From Pyrinomonadaceae bacterium (GTDB lineage Bacteria; Acidobacteriota; Blastocatellia; Pyrinomonadales; Pyrinomonadaceae): a stretch of 64,000 nt of DNA. The notes under the pieces are model-generated. The model was not told where the DNA came from and made no database searches. It saw only the letters and a program-made list of their open reading frames with translations. Shown in pieces: positions 42,942-50,399 of this stretch. The stretch is from assembly GCA_030841085.1 (NCBI GenBank), contig JAVEDP010000039.1:1-64000 (forward strand), in the 5' to 3' direction. The first letter of the stretch is position 1, and every line of letters starts with the position of its first letter. The translations under genes were made by a program, and so were the position numbers.

Positions 42942-44036
42942 ATGTTCTCAAAAGATGGTAAAGCGAAAGATATAGCAACTCCGCGCATTTGTGATGTCGT
43001 GTGGCACGATGGCGAATTCATAAAATGGGACGACGCGCGCGTTCATGTAATGTCGCACGTTCTGCATTATGGCTCGAGCATTTTTGAGGGTATCCGTTGT
43101 TACGCGACTGAACGCGGGCCTGCGATTTTTCGGCTGAAGGAACACATGCAGCGGTTTCTCAATTCCGCCAAAATTTACCGCATGGACCACACCTGGAAAT
43201 TGGATCAGTTATGCGAAGCGTCGGTTGACCTGGTGGAGCGCAGTGGTTTGGATCAGTGCTACATCAGACCAATTCTGTTCCGCAGTCTTGACGAAGCGCG
43301 CCCGGCTTTCGGCGTCAATCCTTTCCCAAATCCGCTGGCCTGTTACATCGGCGCTTGGGACTGGGGCAAGTACCTCGGCGACGAAGCGATTGAAAAAGGT
43401 GTCGATGTTTGCGTCTCAACCTGGAACCGGTTGACGCCAAACTCGATGCCGGCGATGGCCAAGAGTGGCGCGAACTATATGAATTCCCAGTTGATCAAAA
43501 TGGAAGCGCTGGTCAACGGCTTTGCTGAAGGCATCGCGCTCGACGATCGCGGTTACGTTTCGGAGGGCTCGGGCGAAAACATTTTCATGGTGAGCAATGG
43601 CGCTGTTTTAACGCCGCCGCTTTCGTCATCGATTCTTGCTGGAATCACGCGCGACAGCGTCATTCAGATTTGCCATGAATTGGGAATCACAGTTAAAGAG
43701 CGCAGCATTCAACGTGCTGCGTTATATGTAGCGGACGAGTTATTCTTCTCAGGCACGGCCGCGGAGATTACGCCGATACGTTCCGTCGATCGCATAACGG
43801 TCGGAGTGGGCGGTCGCGGCGAGATAACTGAAAAGATTCAGAAAGCCTTCTTTGAAATCACGAAGGGGGAACGGAAAGCGCCCGGCGACTGGCTGACATA
43901 TGTGAACGCCGCGAATAAATCGCAACCGGGCAACAACGGCAACAGCGCGGACAAAGGAAGAACTGCGAACGCGCCAGCCACAACCGCTGATGAACCGGTA
44001 TTGAAATATCAGACCGCGGCGTCGATTGCTGACTAA
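42942..44036 (+). CDS. ilvE: Branched-chain amino acid aminotransferase with a C-terminal extension
   Basis: 364-aa PLP enzyme for the last step of Val/Leu/Ile synthesis. Motifs: HYGSSIFEGIRCYATERG, SMPAMAKSGANYMNSQ (catalytic Lys), GYVSEGSGENIFMVSNG, ILAGITRDSVIQI, and the FFSGTAAEITPI end. An AAGGAG precedes the ATG. The family is usually ~305 residues; here about 45 extra low-complexity residues (NAANKSQPGNNGNSADKGRT...) extend the C-terminus, unseen in relatives I know. A strong terminator follows. Confidence 0.95.
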   Translation: MFSKDGKAKDIATPRICDVVWHDGEFIKWDDARVHVMSHVLHYGSSIFEGIRCYATERGPAIFRLKEHMQRFLNSAKIYRMDHTWKLDQLCEASVDLVERSGLDQCYIRPILFRSLDEARPAFGVNPFPNPLACYIGAWDWGKYLGDEAIEKGVDVCVSTWNRLTPNSMPAMAKSGANYMNSQLIKMEALVNGFAEGIALDDRGYVSEGSGENIFMVSNGAVLTPPLSSSILAGITRDSVIQICHELGITVKERSIQRAALYVADELFFSGTAAEITPIRSVDRITVGVGGRGEITEKIQKAFFEITKGERKAPGDWLTYVNAANKSQPGNNGNSADKGRTANAPATTADEPVLKYQTAASIAD

Positions 44037-44061
44037 CGTCAAAACCATCTTCAAACAAAGC

Positions 44062-44097
44062 GCGGCGGGCGAGTTCATCGTCCGCCGCTTTTTGTTT
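44062..44097 (+). terminator. Rho-independent terminator after ilvE
   Basis: Stem GCGGCGG(GCGA) pairs with (TCGT)CCGCCGC, 11 bp with one G-T, loop GTTCA (44073-44077), then TTTTTGTTTT. Located 25 bp after the ilvE stop and before pilT. Very convincing. Confidence 0.9.
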
Positions 44098-44169
44098 TCG
44101 CCGACAAACATTGACGATTCTCATTTAGAAACGCTATCATCGCCCTGGCTTCGTGATGTTTTCTCCGCG

Positions 44170-45414
44170 ATGCCGCCCCGCAGTCCAACGCCCCATCCGG
44201 CGCAAACTCCTAACAGTCCAGTTCAAAGAACCGAAGTTAAGAAAGGTACGCCTTCCGTTATGCCTTTAAAAATTGACGATCTCCTGCGTATCGCGACCGG
44301 CCAGGGCGCGTCCGATTTGCACCTTAAAGTTGGCGCGTTTCCGGTGATGCGCATCGGCGGCGAGCTGCACCCGGTGGCCGACGCGCCGCGCCTGAAACAG
44401 GAAGACACGCTCGACATGGCATTCGCGATGATGTCGAACCGCCAGAAGCAGCGCTTCAAGGAAGTTTCAGAAGTTGACATTGGCTATGGCGTCGCCGGCC
44501 TGGGCAGATTCCGCGCAAACATTTTTCAGCAGCGCGGAACGGTGAGCATCGTGCTGCGCGTCATTCCCGATCAGACCAGAGACACCGCCGCGCTGGGACT
44601 GCCGCCGATCATCGATCGCATCGCCGAAGAGCGACGCGGATTGATCATCGTCACCGGCTCAACCGGCTCGGGCAAATCAACTACGCTGGCGGCGATGATT
44701 GACAGAATCAACGCGCGCCGCAGCGGACACATCGTAACGATTGAAGACCCCATCGAGTTTCTGCATCGCGACAAAATGTCGTTTGTGACGCAACGCGAAG
44801 TTGATGTTGATACCCGTTCGTTTGCTGAAGCACTTCGCGGCGCACTGCGTCAGGATCCCGATGTCATCCTGGTTGGTGAGATGCGTGACTACGAAACCAT
44901 TGAAACAGCATTGACGGCTGCCGAGACGGGACACCTGGTGTTATCGACGTTGCACACGCTTGATGCGACTGAAACTGTCATGCGCATCGTCTCCAGTTTC
45001 CCATCGCATCAACAAAAGTCTGTGCGCATTCAGCTCGCCGGCATTCTCAAGGCTGTCATTTCCATGCGCCTGGTCCGTGCGGCCAAAGGCGCGGGACGAG
45101 TGCCCGCAGTTGAAGTGATGGTCTCAACCGCTTTGATTCGCGATTACATCATCAACGAAGAAAAGACCTACATGATGCGCGAAGCGATTGCAGCGGGCAC
45201 GTCGCAATACGGCATGCAAACATTCGATCAATCGCTTTTCCATTTGTTCCAGTCGGGACTGATCTCAATGGAAGAAGCGCTGCACAACGCCAGCAACGCC
45301 GACGAATTTCGCATGCGTGTCTCCGGCATACTTTCCGCCGAGCAAGCGATGAACGGCATGGCGCCGAAGCCAGCGGCGAGTCGCGAGAGCGAGAGTGAGT
45401 TTGTGAAGCACTAG
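44170..45414 (+). CDS. pilT: PilT-type retraction ATPase of type IV pili
   Basis: Hexameric ATPase that retracts type IV pili. Walker A TGSTGSGKSTTLAAMIDRI, Asp-box and Walker B (DPDVILVGEMRDYETI), HLVLSTLHTLDATETV and the AIRE-like EAIAAGTSQYGMQTFD are all present. The open frame begins at 44026, inside the terminator region. ATG 44170 (MPPRSP) is used; ATG 44260 (MPLKIDDLLRIATGQ) is the alternative and closest to family start. Other pilus genes are not in the window. Confidence 0.92.
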   Translation: MPPRSPTPHPAQTPNSPVQRTEVKKGTPSVMPLKIDDLLRIATGQGASDLHLKVGAFPVMRIGGELHPVADAPRLKQEDTLDMAFAMMSNRQKQRFKEVSEVDIGYGVAGLGRFRANIFQQRGTVSIVLRVIPDQTRDTAALGLPPIIDRIAEERRGLIIVTGSTGSGKSTTLAAMIDRINARRSGHIVTIEDPIEFLHRDKMSFVTQREVDVDTRSFAEALRGALRQDPDVILVGEMRDYETIETALTAAETGHLVLSTLHTLDATETVMRIVSSFPSHQQKSVRIQLAGILKAVISMRLVRAAKGAGRVPAVEVMVSTALIRDYIINEEKTYMMREAIAAGTSQYGMQTFDQSLFHLFQSGLISMEEALHNASNADEFRMRVSGILSAEQAMNGMAPKPAASRESESEFVKH

Positions 45415-45417
45415 CTT

Positions 45418-45959
45418 AGTGGGCAGTGGGCAGTGGGCAGTTAGGACGCGAAAGCAGTCTTGTTATCGTGTGAGTGAACTCATCAAACCGTTCAGTAGCC
45501 TTCCTACTTCGCCAGTCCCTCGCATTACCCGCTCAACAGTTGTCGCCGCCACGTAACCTAATCGCCCTGCGATCAAGATCTGAGTTTCAACTTCGCGCAA
45601 AGAACCATAGGCAATAGACAAGTGTCGGAGAAAATCTGGAGTGGTTCGACGTCCTTGACCTTCTGCAATATTCGAAGGAATAGAAACTGCGGCACGCCGG
45701 ATTTGACTTGTTAGGCCATAGAGTTCTTCCCGAGGGAAGCTCTTTGAGTCTTTATAGATCTCCTCAACCAGATCCATAGCCTTTTGCCACGCAATAAGTT
45801 CTTGGTAGTTTTTGACTTTCATTTTGTCTCCTTAAGGTTGTACGAACATGTCTCCGGCATGAAACAGCCATCTGTACACTGATAGTTGCTGCCCTGCTCA
45901 CCCACCGCACACTGCTCTCTGCCCACTGCCCACTGCTCACTGCCCACTCACTCTCACCC
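45418..45959. repeat. Inverted heptamer arrays bracketing the S23 gene
   Basis: Left array 45418-45442: AGTGGGC x3 then AGTTAGG. Right array about 45888-45959: ACTGCTC, TCTGCCC, ACTGCCC, ACTGCTC, ACTGCCC, ACTCACT, CTCACCC. The right units are the reverse complement of the left. Only the S23 gene lies between. The right array also forms the 3' end of the PD-(D/E)XK gene. Confidence 0.9.
45463..45822 (-). CDS. Four-helix-bundle protein (S23/IVP family)
   Basis: 119-aa protein: VKNYQELIAWQKAMDLVEEI, SFPREELYGLTSQIRRAAVS, IPSNIAEGQGRRTTPDFLRH and LSIAYGSLREVETQILIAGR. This is the family first seen inside 23S rRNA intervening sequences and as a partner in diversity-generating retroelements; the bundle is basic and may bind RNA or DNA. 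Here it stands alone, with AAGGAG before the ATG, and is bracketed by inverted heptamer arrays. No reverse transcriptase or rRNA is nearby. Confidence 0.93.
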   Translation of the reverse strand: MKVKNYQELIAWQKAMDLVEEIYKDSKSFPREELYGLTSQIRRAAVSIPSNIAEGQGRRTTPDFLRHLSIAYGSLREVETQILIAGRLGYVAATTVERVMRGTGEVGRLLNGLMSSLTR

Positions 45960-47478
45960 GCCGCATCACGCGAACTCCGCTGCGCCAGTCTTCGTTGATA
46001 TCGAAGCGATAAATTTCGATGTCGGGCGCGATTGAGCGCGCGAGGGTGTTGAAGGCCGGATGAACGCGCAAGGTGGGCGCGACCAGGTAAATTAAAGGAG
46101 GCTCATTTTTGATCTTCCTATCGCCGAAAAGTTTTGCTCTTGAGATGTGCCCGCGACGCCGATGGGCTTCGACGCGCTGCCAGTAGTCCACTCCCTGTAA
46201 AACGTGTTCGCGGTCTTCAGAAACCTTTAACTCGATCACCGCCAGGCGGCCGTCGTGTCGCAAGGCCAACAAGTCGATCGGCCGAACGCTGATGGCGCCG
46301 CCACGAGAGGTGCGAAACTGCGCATGCAACGGCGCGATGATCAAGCCGGGATCGAGTTTGGTTATGTCGCGACGGAGTAATGACTCGAGCCATGCTTCGG
46401 CGGCGTTGCGATATAACGCGTGTCGACGATCCGCAGCGTTAGCGGCACGATGTTCCTCCAAATCGATGAGCAGATTTTGAAACTCACGCTCGCTGCTCTC
46501 ATCGAGCAAACGCCGCTTTGAACCTTCAAGACCAAACCACATTCGCTCGCTTCCCAGCAGGCGACGCACACGCGCAAACGGCAACCCAAAGTAACGAAGG
46601 GTTTCGCCTTGCCGCGCGCTTACAATGTCAATCGCATTCGGAACGATGGATTTGATCCGCGCCGCGGCATGGCTGAACTCGGCCGGAAGCATGGGCGGGA
46701 AACGTCGCAAGCGTCTCTTCCAAAGTTCCTCTCGAGTGGGTACGTCGACGAGCGTCAACTCTGTCAACTGCTGATCAACTTCATAAACTGTGATTGCGTC
46801 GCGCAGGCTTTGTCGTAGTAAGGCGACCCGTTGCAGGACCGGACGGGCGAGATCCGATTCCAGGATAAGCCGAAGTTGTTGGACGTACGGCGCGCGCGCC
46901 CGTTCGCTGGTCCGCTTGAACCACAACAGCGCCGCGGCAAGAAAGGCATCGGCGTCGCTGGGTCGGCCCGCAGTTACCAAACCGGTGACAGCAATTCGTT
47001 CGTGCTTAAGTCGCAGCAGGATGCGCGCATAACGACCGGGCTGACCACGACGCGCACCCGGGCTAAGCGAGACTCGCTCAACTTTCGCGCCTATTTGATT
47101 CGCACAAACCAGTTGGGCCAGGGCTTCGCAACGCGCCCGCCTTGCGGTCTTGACGGTCAAGGCAATCGCTGTTGCGGAGGCGCGCGGAACAAGTTCGATG
47201 ACCGGGCGCTCGGCTCCCATACGTCTTGACGCTTCGAAGATAAGTTTTTCGCTGGTCCATTCCCAGGAGAAGATTTTCCAGGAGCGCGTTCCCTTTTCGG
47301 TCCAACAGCTAAGCAGCAAGCGACCGTGCGCGACAAAGATTTCGAACTCGCTTTGGTTCAGTGCCTGCGAATCACCGCCGGCAAGGGTAAGAAACCATTC
47401 GACGTGAGATTGGAAGAGACCGTTGATGATTGCGCGCGCGGCTTCCAGCCGCTCGGACGTGTTTACGCGTTTTGGCAT
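45937..47478 (-). CDS. Large hypothetical protein with a PD-(D/E)XK-nuclease-like C-terminal domain
   Basis: 513-aa protein. The C-terminal ~150 residues contain RPIDLLALRHDGRLAVIELKVSED, the D-x(n)-E-x-K core of PD-(D/E)XK nucleases, followed by VLQGVDYWQRVEAH. The N-terminal ~350 residues are Arg/Leu-rich and unassigned. ATG 47478 (MPKRVNTSERLEAARA) is used; the frame goes on to 47508. The last codons (RVSGQ) are read from the heptamer array at 45953-45937. DNA cleavage is inferred, not shown. Confidence 0.65.
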   Translation of the reverse strand: MPKRVNTSERLEAARAIINGLFQSHVEWFLTLAGGDSQALNQSEFEIFVAHGRLLLSCWTEKGTRSWKIFSWEWTSEKLIFEASRRMGAERPVIELVPRASATAIALTVKTARRARCEALAQLVCANQIGAKVERVSLSPGARRGQPGRYARILLRLKHERIAVTGLVTAGRPSDADAFLAAALLWFKRTSERARAPYVQQLRLILESDLARPVLQRVALLRQSLRDAITVYEVDQQLTELTLVDVPTREELWKRRLRRFPPMLPAEFSHAAARIKSIVPNAIDIVSARQGETLRYFGLPFARVRRLLGSERMWFGLEGSKRRLLDESSEREFQNLLIDLEEHRAANAADRRHALYRNAAEAWLESLLRRDITKLDPGLIIAPLHAQFRTSRGGAISVRPIDLLALRHDGRLAVIELKVSEDREHVLQGVDYWQRVEAHRRRGHISRAKLFGDRKIKNEPPLIYLVAPTLRVHPAFNTLARSIAPDIEIYRFDINEDWRSGVRVMRRVRVSGQ

Positions 47479-47631
47479 TGAGGCGGCGGACCAAAAGAAC
47501 GCAGACAAGGTGCGCAGGAACTACAGCTCGGCTGTGCTTTTTGCGGCGGAGTTGAGGGTGATGTTGCGGCGGCGGACGATTCTCAGATGTTGGCTGACTT
47601 TGCTAGCCCAAGCATTCTTAAGAACTTGGAA

Positions 47632-47772
47632 TTCCAGATTCCAGATTCCAGATTCCAAATTCCAGATTTCAGATTTCAGATTTCAGATTACAGATTTCAG
47701 ATTTCAGATTACAGATTACAGATTACAGAATTCCAATCTGGAATTTGGAATTTGGAATCTGGAATCTGGAAT
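47632..47772. repeat. Heptamer arrays, 14 units then 5 inverted units
   Basis: Left 47632-47729: fourteen units TTCCAGA, TTTCAGA or TTACAGA. Right 47738-47772: five units CTGGAAT or TTGGAAT, which pair with TTCCAGA. The arms form one long stem. Fills most of the 47479-47871 gap between the PD-(D/E)XK gene and the thiolase. Confidence 0.93.
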
Positions 47773-47871
47773 CGCAAAACCCCGTCCGTTCGGCGTTACT
47801 TCTACCGTGTGCTACCATTTTCAGTCAACAATATTCGCGTTAATAAACAGGAAAAGTTTGCATAGAAGAAA

Positions 47872-49053
47872 ATGACAAGCGTTTATCTCGTAGCTTCCGT
47901 GCGCACGCCGATCGGCCGTTTCGGCGGCACGCTCGCTTCATGGAGCGCAGCTGATCTCGGCGTGGCTGCGGCAAAAGAAAGCATCAAGCGCGCCAACCTC
48001 ACGCCGGATCAAATTGAACAATCGATTTGGGGTTGCGCGCGCCAAGCCGGCGGTGGTCCAAACGTGGCGCGACAGATTACTTATCGTGCCGGCGTGCCGG
48101 AAACCGTGCCCGCGTTCACGGTCAACCAGGCATGCGGGTCAGGTCTGCAGGCAATCATCCTCGCGGCGCAGCAAATCATGTTAGGCCGTGCAGAAATCGT
48201 CCTCGCCGGCGGCGCCGAAAGCATGTCACGTGTTCCTTATTTTGCTGAAGGCGCGCGCTGGGGCATGCGTATGGGGAACACCGAACTCGTGGACGGCATG
48301 TATCGCGACGGCTTTAACGATCCGTTGTCCGGCTTGGTGATGGGCCAGACAGCGGAAAACCTTGCGGTCCAGTATCGGATCGATCGCGACGCTCAGGATG
48401 AGTTTGCTTTGCGTTCACAACAGCGGGCGCAGGCGGCAATCGAATCGGGCCGGTTCGATGACGAGCTGGTTTCGCTCGACGTAAAAGGCCGCAAAGGCGA
48501 CACGACTAAATTCGTTCGCGACGAACACTGCCGTTTTGGCACCACTCGGGCCGACCTTGCGAAATTGCCGTCGGTCTTTTCGAAAGATGGAACCGTGACG
48601 GCTGGAAACTCTTCGGGCATAACTGACGGCGCGGCGGCGGTTGTTGTTATCAGCGAAGCCGCTCTGAAACGCAGCGGCGCTAAAGCACAAGCACGAATCA
48701 TCGATTACGAAGTCGTCGGCGTCGCGCCGGAAATCATGGGCATTGGACCAGTGCCGGCAGTCCGTTCGTTACTGGCGCGCAACAAACTGACCCTGGACGC
48801 GATCGATCTAATCGAGCTTAATGAGGCTTTTGCGGCCCAGGTGATTGCCTGTGACCGCGAGTTGAACTTCAACCACGATCGATTGAACGTGAATGGTGGC
48901 GCGATTGCGCTGGGACATCCCATCGGCTGCACCGGCGTGCGCATCACCACCACATTGTTGCACGAGTTAAGCAAGCGCGGCGGCAAGCTCGGGTTGGCAA
49001 CGCTTTGCGTTAGCGGCGGCATGGGACTGGCATTGCTTTTGGAGCGAGTCTGA
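47872..49053 (+). CDS. Thiolase (acetyl-CoA C-acetyltransferase)
   Basis: 393-aa enzyme that condenses or cleaves acyl-CoA. N-terminal [16 protein letters not shown], the nucleophile Cys in [15 protein letters not shown] (residue ~89), [29 protein letters not shown] and [15 protein letters not shown] (second Cys) are present. Whether it acts in beta-oxidation, PHB or mevalonate pathways cannot be told; it has no operon partners. Start ATG 47872. Confidence 0.95.
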   Translation: MTSVYLVASVRTPIGRFGGTLASWSAADLGVAAAKESIKRANLTPDQIEQSIWGCARQAGGGPNVARQITYRAGVPETVPAFTVNQACGSGLQAIILAAQQIMLGRAEIVLAGGAESMSRVPYFAEGARWGMRMGNTELVDGMYRDGFNDPLSGLVMGQTAENLAVQYRIDRDAQDEFALRSQQRAQAAIESGRFDDELVSLDVKGRKGDTTKFVRDEHCRFGTTRADLAKLPSVFSKDGTVTAGNSSGITDGAAAVVVISEAALKRSGAKAQARIIDYEVVGVAPEIMGIGPVPAVRSLLARNKLTLDAIDLIELNEAFAAQVIACDRELNFNHDRLNVNGGAIALGHPIGCTGVRITTTLLHELSKRGGKLGLATLCVSGGMGLALLLERV

Positions 49054-49147
49054 CGGCCAGGCGTTTGCTTTTTCATGGTTTGTGCAGGGCCAGGCCAACC
49101 TCTCGTAACGGCCACGGCATCCGAAAGGGCACATTAGTTCTAATCAT

Positions 49148-49169
49148 GGACAGGCTGGAAAGCCTGTCC
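49148..49169. repeat. GGACAGGCT hairpin with GGAA loop
   Basis: GGACAGGCT pairs with AGCCTGTCC around GGAA, followed by TACTAAG, 18 bp before the next gene's GTG start. Similar words occur at 28948-29022. Confidence 0.7.
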
Positions 49170-49187
49170 TACTAAGAAAGGTTCATT

Positions 49188-50213
49188 GTGAAGAAAATCA
49201 GTTTTACAGGATTAGTCGTCGCGTTCGCACTTGCTTTGGTGTTGCCAGTCGGAAGTTTTTCGCAGCGCAGTCGAAAATTGGTTAGCGCTCAAGCTAGTCC
49301 GGCTTCAGGTCTGTTGTCATCGCTGCCGCCATCCGACGCAGTGGCGCTGGTTAACGTAAATCGCCTGCTGGCTGAAGTGATGCCCAAGTTGTTGGCGGAA
49401 AACCCGGCGCGTCTTACTGAAGTGACAAACGAACTCGCTAATTTCAAAACGCAAACAGGACTCGATCCGCGCTCGTTCGATCAAATTGCTCTTGGCTTTC
49501 GCTATCTGTATCCGGCCGAGGGTGTAACGAAGATGGGCACGGTCGCGCTCGTGCGCGGCACGTTCAACGCCGGCGCGCTGGTGGCCGCCGGACGGCTGGC
49601 GGCGAACGGCAAATATGCGGAACAGAAATATCTGGGCAAGACGATCTATATTTTCACTCTTGATCGACAATTGAAACTGCTTGGGCTGTGGGACATCAAG
49701 GTGAGCGACCTTGCGGTTACTTCGGTCGATGGCAATTTGATTGCGCTGGGCGAACTGGACGCTGTGCGTGGCGCGATTGACGCCAGCCGCAGTCACAAAT
49801 ATGCAAACCCGGAATTGATAGCGCTCGCCAGCCGCGACCCGAATGCTGTGGTTGGCTTTGGCGGTAACTTAACTGACAAGCTGCGACAAAATTTGAGCAT
49901 TACCAATAACAACATTGCTCGCGAACTAACGGCAGTGCGGCAGGTCTACGGAACGTTGGGAATGACCGCAACGGATCTGGAACTGATGATGGCCGCGCGC
50001 ACCGTCGATCCGGATTCGGCGCGGAACCTCAGCGACACAGTCGAAGGGCTAAAACAGGTTGGAGCATTTTTTGTCGGACGATTGTCAACCGCAAAAGGCA
50101 CCCTGGCTCGAAGCGCTCTCAACAATCTCAAAGTCACAACTCAGGGCAATGAATTACAAATACGTACCGCGGTGGCGCAGTCGCAGGTGACTCCGTTGAT
50201 TCGGGGGAACTGA
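49188..50213 (+). CDS. Hypothetical exported protein
   Basis: 341-aa protein with a signal peptide (ISFTGLVVAFALALVLPVGSFS), then LLSSLPPSDAVALVNVNRLL, FKTQTGLDPRSFDQIALGFR, GTVALVRGTFNAGALVAAGR and YLGKTIYIFTL. The alternating strand pattern and the ANPELIALASRDPNAVVGFG region look globular. It resembles a type of Acidobacterial exported protein with an unassigned beta-rich domain. GTG 49188 (MKKISFTG) is the start. The terminator at 50284 follows. Confidence 0.75.
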   Translation: MKKISFTGLVVAFALALVLPVGSFSQRSRKLVSAQASPASGLLSSLPPSDAVALVNVNRLLAEVMPKLLAENPARLTEVTNELANFKTQTGLDPRSFDQIALGFRYLYPAEGVTKMGTVALVRGTFNAGALVAAGRLAANGKYAEQKYLGKTIYIFTLDRQLKLLGLWDIKVSDLAVTSVDGNLIALGELDAVRGAIDASRSHKYANPELIALASRDPNAVVGFGGNLTDKLRQNLSITNNNIARELTAVRQVYGTLGMTATDLELMMAARTVDPDSARNLSDTVEGLKQVGAFFVGRLSTAKGTLARSALNNLKVTTQGNELQIRTAVAQSQVTPLIRGN

Positions 50214-50223
50214 GGACATGAAA

Positions 50224-50391
50224 AGTGCTGAGTACTGAGTACTGAGTACTGAGTACTGAGTGAAAAACTTAGTGCAAATTTGAAGCGCCGCGATTTTTTA
50301 GCAATCGCGGCGCTGTTATTTTTAAGTAATTCTGTGTTTTGAAGTAACCACGCGGAACTCAGTACTCAGCACTCAGCACTCAGCACTGCTT
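50224..50391. repeat. Inverted heptamer arrays enclosing a terminator
   Basis: Left 50224-50258: AGTGCTG then four AGTACTG. Right 50357-50391: ACTCAGT then four ACTCAGC. The right is the complement of the left. The terminator at 50284-50321 is in the centre. Confidence 0.92.
50284..50321 (+). terminator. Strong terminator between two convergent genes
   Basis: A perfect 12-bp stem AGCGCCGCGATT / AATCGCGGCGCT encloses loop TTTTAGC, followed by GTTATTTTTAA. It lies between the 49188 gene (+) and ppiD (-). It sits inside inverted heptamer arms that could extend the hairpin. Confidence 0.85.
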
Positions 50392-50399
50392 TGTCCCCA

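Noticed and set aside
47632-47772. Possible CRISPR or satellite in the heptamer array
   Set aside because: Units are contiguous seven-base tandem repeats without spacers and no cas gene is nearby.
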